Below are positions 1 through 6,470 of a DNA stretch of 45,216 nt, one piece after another. This DNA comes from Acidimicrobiia bacterium (GTDB lineage Bacteria > Actinomycetota > Acidimicrobiia > Acidimicrobiales > Poriferisodalaceae): NCBI GenBank assembly GCA_022827265.1, contig JAJDTF010000073.1, positions 1-45,216 on the forward strand, given 5' to 3'. The stretch's first letter is position 1. The number at the start of each line of letters is the position of its first letter. Both the position numbers and the translations under genes were made by a program. The notes beneath the pieces are model-generated. The model did no database searches. It had not been told where the DNA came from and saw nothing but the letters and a program-made list of their open reading frames with translations.

Positions 1-80
1 TTCGAGGGCAGGTGCTCTGCCAGGAAGGCCTGGATCTTCTCCCGGTAGTCCTCGGCCTCGTCGGTGTAGGTGGGATCCAT
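1..80 (-). CDS. acyl-CoA dehydrogenase, N-terminal fragment
   Basis: Only the first 26 codons lie in the window; the rest is beyond position 1. The ATG is at 80-78 and the protein begins MDPTYTDEAEDYREKIQAFL. This resembles the N-terminal helix of acyl-CoA dehydrogenases, where a short acidic stretch leads into a YREK-type helix. The enzyme would oxidise an acyl-CoA thioester using FAD. It is divergent from nothing and lies downstream of the carboxyltransferase on the same strand, with 111 bp between them, so they may share a transcript. The call rests on a short segment and cannot be confirmed here. Confidence 0.55.
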   Translation of the reverse strand, partial: MDPTYTDEAEDYREKIQAFLAEHLPS

Positions 81-191
81 GACGTGCGCTCCCCTGCTTG
101 AGATTCAGCTCAGCTCGCCGCTGAGTCTGCCACGCGACAGATTGGTTGGCTCAGGGCCGGTAGCCCCTGTGCTGGTCGCTTCGGCCCCGGC

Positions 192-1742
192 CTATGGCCG
201 GTAGCCGAAGGTAGACGGCCCGGGCCGGAGGGTGCGGCGGGCGAGGTCCACCCACTCACACAGCACCGGACGGGTGTCACGCGGGTCGATGATCTCCTCG
301 ATCTCGAAGAACTCCGCAGAGCGGTGCGGCGAGCGAACGCTGTTGAGCCGCTCACGGATTTCCTCGAGCAATTCGTCGGGGGTGTCGCTGTCGGCCAAGT
401 CCTGCTTGTAGGCCACCTCGAGGCCGCCCTCGATGGGCAGCGAGCCCCAGTCACCCGAGGGCCATGCCACCCGGAAGCTGCGGGCGCCCGGCTGGTTGTT
501 GGCCGCACCTGCGACTCCGAATGCCTTGCGGATGACCACACATGCGAACGGCGCGGTGAGCTGGCCCAGTGCGGCCAGTGCCGCCGATCCGAAGCGGATC
601 GTGCCGCTCTCCTCAGACTCCTTGCCGATCAGGAAGCCCGGGCAGTCCGCTAGGTGCACCACCGGCAGGTGGAACGTAGAAGCGGTGTCGAGCAGGCGGA
701 TGAGCTTGCGACAGCTGTCGGCTGTCCAGCCGCCGCCGTACACGTAGGGATCCTCGCCGAAGATCGCCACCGGCCATCCGTCGAGGCGAGCCAGCCCGGT
801 GATGATCGAACGCCCCCAGCGACTGCCGATCTCGAAGAAGCTGCCCTGGTCGCAGACCGATTCGATGATCGAGCGCATCTTGTAGACACGCCGCGGCTCG
901 CGGGGCACGATCGAGATCAGCTCGTCGTCTCGCCGCTGCGGGCTGTCGCCGCTCAGCACCCGCTCGGGCAGCTCGTCCACGTTGGCGGGCAAGTACGACA
1001 GGAATCGGCGGGCGCGCTCGAACGCCTCCTCCTCGCTGTCCACCACATCGTCGATGGCGCCGTTGGCCGTGTGGATGTCGGCGTGGCCGAGTTCTTCCTT
1101 GCCGTGATCGCCCAGCGACGCCTGCTCGACCAGTGCCGGCCCGGCAATCATCATCTGCGCGGTGTTGCGCACGATGACCGAGTAGTGCGCGGTGGCCACC
1201 CGGGCGGCACCGATGCCCGCCACCGAGCCCAGCGCCAGCGACACCGACGGTGCCACCGAGAGGTGGTTCACGATGACGTCCCAGCCCCGCAGTTCGGGGA
1301 TGTACGTGCGGCCCGCCATCTCGATCGACTTGACCGAGCCGCCGCCGCCCATGCCGTCCACCAGGCGGATGTGCGGCAGCCGCATCTCATAAGCCATCGA
1401 CTCGGCTGTGTTGCGCTTCTCGGGAATGGTGGCGTCCGAGGAGCCGCCGCGCACCGTGAAGTCGTCGCCCGACAGGACCACCGGCCGATCGTCGATGCGG
1501 GCGAGGCCGAAGATGAAGTTCGACGGCGTCAGGTGCACGAGATTGCCGTGATCGTCGTACTCGGCGACGCCGGCGGTCTTGCCGATCTCGTGGAACGAGC
1601 CCTTGTCCGCCATGGCGTCGATGCGCTCGCGCACGGTCATCTTGCCGAAGAAGTGCTGCCGCTCGACCTTGTCGGGACCGCCCAGCGCCTCAGCGAACGC
1701 TTCGCGCCGGCGCAGCTCAGCGATCTCAGGCTCCCAGCTCAT
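192..1742 (-). CDS. acyl-CoA carboxylase carboxyltransferase subunit (PccB/AccD-like)
   Basis: A 516-residue carboxyltransferase of the propionyl/acetyl-CoA carboxylase beta family, at the family's usual length. It would transfer carboxyl from carboxybiotin to an acyl-CoA in the cytoplasm. Both crotonase-like halves are present. The N-terminal half carries the family opening TVRERIDAM near residue 36 and a glycine-rich VDGMGGGGS near residue 130. The C-terminal half carries DCPGFLIGKESEESG near residue 365. The ATG at 1742 follows a G-rich stretch that could serve as a ribosome binding site. No biotin carboxylase or biotin carrier subunit is in the window, so the substrate cannot be named. 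The adjacent acyl-CoA dehydrogenase suggests branched-chain or odd-chain acyl-CoA breakdown, which is inference. Confidence 0.9.
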   Translation of the reverse strand: MSWEPEIAELRRREAFAEALGGPDKVERQHFFGKMTVRERIDAMADKGSFHEIGKTAGVAEYDDHGNLVHLTPSNFIFGLARIDDRPVVLSGDDFTVRGGSSDATIPEKRNTAESMAYEMRLPHIRLVDGMGGGGSVKSIEMAGRTYIPELRGWDVIVNHLSVAPSVSLALGSVAGIGAARVATAHYSVIVRNTAQMMIAGPALVEQASLGDHGKEELGHADIHTANGAIDDVVDSEEEAFERARRFLSYLPANVDELPERVLSGDSPQRRDDELISIVPREPRRVYKMRSIIESVCDQGSFFEIGSRWGRSIITGLARLDGWPVAIFGEDPYVYGGGWTADSCRKLIRLLDTASTFHLPVVHLADCPGFLIGKESEESGTIRFGSAALAALGQLTAPFACVVIRKAFGVAGAANNQPGARSFRVAWPSGDWGSLPIEGGLEVAYKQDLADSDTPDELLEEIRERLNSVRSPHRSAEFFEIEEIIDPRDTRPVLCEWVDLARRTLRPGPSTFGYRP

Positions 1743-1860
1743 GCGGCCCCCGTTCTGACTGCTCGTACTGGCTCAGGTAGTGGCTCAGCAGATCCGCACA
1801 GAGCGTACGGCCGTGCTCGGTGTGCCTGCCGGTGAGGCCCCCCAGAACATCCCGGTCCGT

Positions 1861-2892
1861 TCAGCCGGCAGTGGGATCGACCAGCAGCTTGATCGCCGTG
1901 TTCCGCCGGGTCGCGAGATCGTCGATCGTCTGGGGCAGCTCATCGAGTGTGATCGTGCCCTGCACCAGCGGGGCGACGCTGATGCGGCCATCGGCGATGA
2001 AGCCGGCCGCGGCACGCATCTCGTCGAGCGTGAAAGCCAGCGAGGTGTCCACTGAGACTTCCTTGAACAGCCAGCGGTTCGGGCGAATCACCGCATCGCT
2101 GCCGGTCACGCCCACAATGCACACCGAGCCGCCGTAGCGCACCATGTCCACCGACTGCTGGATCGTCTGGGGGATGCCGGCGCAGTCGAATGCGATGTCG
2201 GCCCGCAGGCCGCCTGTGGCCTCGTTCACCGCTTCTCGCATCTCTGCGCCGGGTGCAACGGCCGCATCGGCCCCGACCTCGAGCGCAAGGCGGCGCCGGT
2301 CGGCGTCGGGTTCGACCGCGATCACCGTCCCCGCCCCTGCGAGGCGAGCGCACTGGGCAACCAGCAGGCCGATCGGTCCGCAGCCGACAACGCACGTCAC
2401 GTCGCCCGCTCGCAATCGGCTGCGACGTACCGCGTGCAACGCAACCGAAGCGGGCTCGATCACCGCAGCGTCGTCGTCGGTGAGCTCGTCGGGCACGCGC
2501 ACCAGTCGGTCCGCGCTCGCCGCCATGAACGGCGCGAAACCCCCCGAGGCCGGGGCCTTGGCGCCTATGTAGTACGAGCGCGCCGTGGAGCAGTAGGCCG
2601 GGTGATCGGCGCGGCATTCCGGGCACTGGCCGCAGCCCGGTGCCAGACCGCCCGTGACGCGGTCGCCCATGCCCACGACCTGAACATCAGCATCCACGGC
2701 AACGATGCTGCCGACCCATTCGTGGCCGCAGATGCCCGGCGCGTAGGGCCAGCCTTCGGCATAGGCGTGCACGTCGCTGCCGCAGATCCCGCAGAGCGAG
2801 ATCTCCACCAGCGCCTCACCCGGCCCGGGCGTCGGCTCATCGACCTCCCGCAGCTCGAATTGTTCCTTGCCGGTCACCAATCCCGTGCGCAT
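1861..2892 (-). CDS. zinc-dependent alcohol dehydrogenase (MDR superfamily)
   Basis: A 343-residue medium-chain dehydrogenase that would oxidise an alcohol or polyol with NAD(P). The catalytic zinc region reads CGICGSDVHAY with GHEWVG following at about residue 60. A structural zinc loop with four cysteines (CGQCPECRADHPAYC) sits near residues 88-102. The Rossmann fingerprint is VVGCGPIGLL near residue 170. The start is the ATG at 2892 because the protein then begins MRTGLVTG, as expected for the family; the frame stays open farther upstream but loses all similarity. The substrate is unknown. It is transcribed away from the SDR at 3062, and the 169-bp gap carries a tandem repeat. Confidence 0.9.
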   Translation of the reverse strand: MRTGLVTGKEQFELREVDEPTPGPGEALVEISLCGICGSDVHAYAEGWPYAPGICGHEWVGSIVAVDADVQVVGMGDRVTGGLAPGCGQCPECRADHPAYCSTARSYYIGAKAPASGGFAPFMAASADRLVRVPDELTDDDAAVIEPASVALHAVRRSRLRAGDVTCVVGCGPIGLLVAQCARLAGAGTVIAVEPDADRRRLALEVGADAAVAPGAEMREAVNEATGGLRADIAFDCAGIPQTIQQSVDMVRYGGSVCIVGVTGSDAVIRPNRWLFKEVSVDTSLAFTLDEMRAAAGFIADGRISVAPLVQGTITLDELPQTIDDLATRRNTAIKLLVDPTAG

Positions 2893-2974
2893 GCCACATC
2901 GTCGCGCACGACCAGCGCCAGCGCACCGAGCGTCGGCGCCGACGGCGGCGCCCAGCTTCAATGCGTGCCCCGCC

Positions 2975-3043
2975 CAGAATGAGCGAGGCACAGCCCACAG
3001 AACGAGCGGGGCGCAGCGCGCAGAATGAGCGCGAGACAGCGCC
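2975..3043. repeat. three tandem copies of a degenerate 23-bp unit
   Basis: Three consecutive 23-bp units occupy 2975-2997, 2998-3020 and 3021-3043. Each begins CAGAAYGAGCG and then diverges somewhat. They fill the gap between the divergent alcohol dehydrogenase and SDR genes and end a few bases before the proposed -10 element of the SDR gene. They could be a binding array for a regulator or a neutral slippage repeat; nothing in the sequence decides. Confidence 0.7.
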
Positions 3044-3049
3044 CACAAA

Positions 3050-3055
3050 TATGGT
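3050..3055 (+). promoter_or_regulatory. -10 element TATGGT for a leaderless SDR transcript
   Basis: TATGGT lies 6 nt before the ATG at 3062, and no Shine-Dalgarno sequence is present. The same TANNNT-to-start spacing recurs at many genes in the window, which suggests that the transcript begins at or next to the start codon. Confidence 0.45.
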
Positions 3056-3061
3056 GCGCGT

Positions 3062-3847
3062 ATGGAATTGAGACTTGACGGCCGCACAGCACTCATCACC
3101 GGCGGAAGCCGGGGTCTGGGCCGCGCCATGGCTGAGACATTTGCGGCCGCAGGTGCGTCGGTGGCGGTCGTCGCCCGCGACCAGACCGTGCTCGACGAAA
3201 CGCTCGCAGCGCTCCGAGATGCGAACCCCGACACGGCTCACGCAGCTATCTCCGCCGACGTGCGCCTGGCCGACGAGGTTGCACGGGCTCACACCGAGGC
3301 GGTGGAGGCCTGCGGCCCGATCGACATTCTCGTGAACAACTCCGGGACCTCGAACGCCAAGCCGTTTCTGGACATCACCGATGACGACTGGCAGGACGAT
3401 TTCGACCTCAAGCTCTTCTCGGCGATCCGACTGTGCCGGCTCTGCATCCCGCACATGCGCAGCCAGGGCTGGGGGCGCATCATCAACTCGCTGAACGTCG
3501 GTGCGAAGGCTGCAAGTGCTCAGACGTGCCCCACCTCGGCAACCCGAGCGGCCGGCCTGGCGATGACCAAGGCGCTCGCATCGGAGTTCGCTGCAGATGG
3601 GGTGCTCGTGAATGCGCTCATCACCGGATTGCTCGTCACCCATCAGTGGCAGGCCCGCTGGGAGCGGGAAGGTTCCGGCACGACGTTCGAGGAATACACC
3701 GCGGCGGTGGGGAATCGCATCCCTGCAGGGCGCATGGGCGACGCGCAGGAGTTCGCCAACTTGGCCCTGTTCCTCGCCAGCGACGCCGCCAGCTACATCA
3801 CCGGCACAGCGATCAACATCGACGGCGGATTGTCGCCCGTCGTCTAG
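3062..3847 (+). CDS. SDR family protein with altered catalytic motif
   Basis: A 261-residue Rossmann protein of the short-chain dehydrogenase/reductase superfamily. The cofactor motif TGGSRGLG is at residues 14-21, NNSGTSNAKP takes the place of the usual NNAG near residue 92, and the C-terminus has the usual FLASDAASYITG. The catalytic Tyr-x3-Lys is not seen: the matching segment reads PTSATRAAGLAMTK, so Tyr and Lys appear replaced by Thr and Arg. SDR relatives with this TRAAG signature exist, as far as I recall, so the loss may mark a subfamily and not decay. The reaction is unknown. Its TAG stop overlaps the stop of the convergent thioesterase gene in the tetramer CTAG. Confidence 0.85.
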   Translation: MELRLDGRTALITGGSRGLGRAMAETFAAAGASVAVVARDQTVLDETLAALRDANPDTAHAAISADVRLADEVARAHTEAVEACGPIDILVNNSGTSNAKPFLDITDDDWQDDFDLKLFSAIRLCRLCIPHMRSQGWGRIINSLNVGAKAASAQTCPTSATRAAGLAMTKALASEFAADGVLVNALITGLLVTHQWQARWEREGSGTTFEEYTAAVGNRIPAGRMGDAQEFANLALFLASDAASYITGTAINIDGGLSPVV

Positions 3848-4254
3848 CCGGGGGCGAGCGCGCCGAACTTGTCCATCAGGCCCGGGGGCGGGCGGCGGGG
3901 CTTGCCGTCGTTGTCGCAGATGGCCGCAGTCAGGCTGCCCTCGACCAGCACGGCGTCGTCAGATTCGCGGATGATGCGCTGCTGCCAGCGGGTGCTCGCA
4001 CGGCGACGCTCGACCAACTCGGTCTCGACGCGCAGCGTGTCCCGGGCGGTCGCAGGCGCCCGGAAACGCACTTCGAGGTTGGTCACCACGATCTGCACGT
4101 TCTGATCTGACAGGTCCGGCAGCGCGAGGTCGGCAGATTCCAGCGCCAGGCAACGCGCCGCCTCGAAGTACGACACGTAGACCGCGTGGTTGACGTGGTT
4201 GTACGGGTCCAGCTCGCCGAATCGCGGAACGACCTGGGTCGCGTGCGTCGCCAT
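3844..4254 (-). CDS. acyl-CoA thioesterase, 4HBT hotdog family
   Basis: A 136-residue single-hotdog protein that probably hydrolyses an acyl-CoA thioester in the cytoplasm. The signature is FGELDPYNHVNHAVYVSYFE near residues 11-30, with the family Asp followed by HVNHA. I chose the ATG at 4254, giving MATHATQVV, because hotdog similarity starts just after it and because TAGCGT sits 7 nt upstream as a leaderless -10. The frame remains open to 4359, but that extension is encoded by a 30-bp tandem repeat and is unlikely to be protein. The gene is convergent with the SDR gene and its stop overlaps that gene's stop. Confidence 0.85.
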   Translation of the reverse strand: MATHATQVVPRFGELDPYNHVNHAVYVSYFEAARCLALESADLALPDLSDQNVQIVVTNLEVRFRAPATARDTLRVETELVERRRASTRWQQRIIRESDDAVLVEGSLTAAICDNDGKPRRPPPGLMDKFGALAPG

Positions 4255-4261
4255 CGGAGGA

Positions 4262-4267
4262 ACGCTA
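4262..4267 (-). promoter_or_regulatory. -10 element TAGCGT for the thioesterase gene
   Basis: Read on the minus strand, TAGCGT is followed by 7 nt and then the ATG at 4254. The intervening bases contain no Shine-Dalgarno sequence. This matches the leaderless pattern seen at other starts in the window. Confidence 0.45.
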
Positions 4268-4291
4268 GTGGGCAGCCGCCCCCTGCCATCC

Positions 4292-4360
4292 GCTGGCATC
4301 CGTGACGATCCGCCATGATCTGCTGGCATCCATGACGATCCGCCGCAATCTGCTGCCATC
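4292..4360. repeat. 30-bp tandem repeat, 2.3 copies
   Basis: Two full 30-bp units (4292-4321 and 4322-4351) differ at only a few bases and are followed by a 9-bp partial copy. They lie between the divergent thioesterase and Ppx/GppA genes. The repeat is a multiple of three and stays open on the minus strand, so it could be read as a ten-residue peptide repeat, but the leaderless start at 4254 excludes it from the protein. Confidence 0.75.
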
Positions 4361-4384
4361 TTCGGTGACGGCGCGCTCGCCCTC

Positions 4385-4390
4385 TAGCGT
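4385..4390 (+). promoter_or_regulatory. -10 element TAGCGT for ppx/gppA
   Basis: TAGCGT ends 8 nt before the GTG at 4399. Because it overlaps the upstream TTG candidate, it supports the downstream start. Confidence 0.45.
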
Positions 4391-4398
4391 TGCGGCAC

Positions 4399-6069
4399 GT
4401 GAGCGTCATCGCCGCGATCGACGCGGGCACGAATTCGTTCCATCTCGTCGTCGCCGATGTCGACGACAAGGGCCACTTCGATGTGCTCACACGCGAGCGC
4501 GAGCCGGTGCGGCTCGGCTCGGGCGGCGAGGACATGAAACGCCTCGAACCCGATGCCATGGATCGCGGCATCTCGACGCTGGATCGGATGCGACGCATCG
4601 CCGACCACGCCGGCGCCACTTCAGTCACCGCAGTGGCCACCAGCGCGGTGCGCGAAGCCGACAACCGGGGCGAGTTTGTGGCACGGGCACTGTCCGAGGC
4701 CGGCGTCGACATCGAGGTGGTTTCCGGAGTCGAGGAGGCCCGGCTGATCCACCTCGGCGTGCTGGCGGCCGTGCCGCTGCTCGACAAGCGGCACCTGATC
4801 ATCGACATCGGCGGCGGCTCCACGGAGTTCATCGTCGGCGACGGCGCCGAGCCGCTGCTGCTGCGCAGTCTCAAGCTCGGATCGATCCGGCTCACCGACC
4901 GCTTCTTCCCAGAAGGCCGCACGCGAGAGCGCTCCGTGCACGAGTGCCGCAACTACATCAGATCGTTCCTGGGCCACCTGCCGACAGAAGTCGCGGAACT
5001 CGGCTTCGAAACCGCCGTCGGCTCGTCGGGAACGATCATCGCCTTGGCACGCATGTGCGCCATCCGGCGCGGAGATCGCGACAACCGCACCGGGAGGCTG
5101 TCATTCACACGCAAAGAGCTCCGATCGCTCACGACCGACCTCACCGACGCCGCGACACCTGCTCGCCGGCTGTCTGTCGAGGGGTTGGAGGAACGCCGGG
5201 CAGACATCATCGTGGGCGGCGCGCTGCTGCTGGCGGAGACGTTCAAGCTGCTGGGCATCAAGCGCATGGAAGTTTCCGACTACGCGCTGCGTGAGGGCAT
5301 TCTCTTCGAGCAGATGCGGCGGGCAGCAGCGCCCGAGCTCGACCCGTTCCACCGTTTGGAGGATCTGCGGCGCTCCGGCGTGATGTATGTGGCAAACAGC
5401 TACCACGAAGATCTGCGGCACGCCGAGCACATCACCGACCTGGCGCTGGAGTTGTTCGACGGCCTCTGCGGACTGCACGGACTCGACGAAGAGGACCGGG
5501 AGCTGTTCGAGGCGGCTTCGCTGCTGCACAACGTGGGCATCTTCATCTCCCACAGTGCCCACCACCGCCACAGCTACTACATCATCCGCAACAGCGAGCA
5601 CCTCACCGGCTTCACCGAACGCGAGATCGAGATCATCGCCCAAGTCGCTCGCTACCACCGCAAGAGCGCGCCGAAGCTGAAGCATGCCGATTTCGCCTCG
5701 CTCAGCCGGATCGATCAAGAAAAGGTGCGCTGGATGGCGGCCATGCTGCGCGTGGCCATCGGTTTGGATCGCTCCAATCGCCAGGTGGTGACCCGGATAC
5801 GAGCAGCGGGCGCGACGGCCGACGCTTCGCTGTCGCACGATTGCGAGCTCCGCTTGATTGCCCGTGTCTCGCCTGGCGTCGACACCTCAGTGGAACTGTT
5901 CACTGCACAGATCCGCAGCAAGCTCCTCGAATCAGTCACGGGGCGCACGGTGGTGATCGAATCTGAAATCACCGCGACCGGCAAGCCGACGCACCCCACG
6001 AACGGGATGCACAGCTCCGCACCGATGACGTCGGACCCGCCCGGTGACGCGACGCCTGCTCCTGCCTGA
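4399..6069 (+). CDS. Ppx/GppA phosphatase with C-terminal HD domain
   Basis: A 556-residue exopolyphosphatase or guanosine pentaphosphate phosphatase. It would release phosphate from polyphosphate or convert pppGpp to ppGpp. The N-terminal actin-like ATPase fold has IDAGTNSFHLVVADV at the start and IIDIGGGSTEFIVG near residue 135, the two phosphate loops of the family. From about residue 315 an HD-type domain follows, with HAEHITDL, the pair LLHNVGIFISHS, and YHRKSAP. I prefer the GTG at 4399, because TAGCGT at 4385-4390 lies 8 nt before it and overlaps the alternative TTG at 4390. The C-terminal 20 residues are low complexity. Stringent-response or phosphate-storage control is inferred from family knowledge. 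Confidence 0.88.
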   Translation: MSVIAAIDAGTNSFHLVVADVDDKGHFDVLTREREPVRLGSGGEDMKRLEPDAMDRGISTLDRMRRIADHAGATSVTAVATSAVREADNRGEFVARALSEAGVDIEVVSGVEEARLIHLGVLAAVPLLDKRHLIIDIGGGSTEFIVGDGAEPLLLRSLKLGSIRLTDRFFPEGRTRERSVHECRNYIRSFLGHLPTEVAELGFETAVGSSGTIIALARMCAIRRGDRDNRTGRLSFTRKELRSLTTDLTDAATPARRLSVEGLEERRADIIVGGALLLAETFKLLGIKRMEVSDYALREGILFEQMRRAAAPELDPFHRLEDLRRSGVMYVANSYHEDLRHAEHITDLALELFDGLCGLHGLDEEDRELFEAASLLHNVGIFISHSAHHRHSYYIIRNSEHLTGFTEREIEIIAQVARYHRKSAPKLKHADFASLSRIDQEKVRWMAAMLRVAIGLDRSNRQVVTRIRAAGATADASLSHDCELRLIARVSPGVDTSVELFTAQIRSKLLESVTGRTVVIESEITATGKPTHPTNGMHSSAPMTSDPPGDATPAPA

Positions 6070-6087
6070 GTCAGCCCGCGGCAGCGC

Positions 6088-6258
6088 TCAACAGCCGCAG
6101 ATGCAGCTGAACCCCACCACCGGGTGGCGGTACCGCAGTGTCCATCCGATGTGAATCAGGTCGGGATCGGTGAGCGTGCCGCCGTACGGCTGCGGCATGC
6201 CTCGGTTGGCTTCGAAGATCTGCGTCCATGCATCGGCATCGCCGAGGAACGACAACAT
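6088..6258 (-). pseudogene. LysM-like domain remnant
   Basis: A 56-codon open frame beginning MLSFLGDADAW reads like the core of a LysM repeat: GDADAWTQIFEANRG near the front, then LTDPDLIHIGWTLRYRHP. LysM modules bind peptidoglycan and usually form part of a larger protein. Here nothing recognisable precedes or follows, the upstream frame closes at once, and the tail is VVGFSCICGC. It is most simply the decayed end of a lost gene, although a small expressed protein cannot be excluded. It is the only content I can support in the roughly 400-bp gap between the Ppx/GppA and MMPL genes. Confidence 0.5.
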
Positions 6259-6470
6259 GTGACGGCGGTGCCACGGCGGGACCGCTCATGGAAATGCGCC
6301 GTGGGTTCATCGCCGCCTCGGTGATCGCCAACGAAGGCGGGTTCCCCGCGGCCCGCCTCGCGCCCTGCGGCGGTAGCTTGCCCCGCTGATCCCCGGGTCC
6401 GATCTGTCTCTGGCCCAGAAATGTGGCCGCCCTGCCGCATCGCGCGCTGACACGGAAGGACACCGACACC

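Noticed and set aside
654-1835. Long plus-strand frame of 393 codons
   Set aside because: It is antisense to the carboxyltransferase, is rich in His, Arg and Ala as expected of a GC-rich shadow, and shows no family motif.
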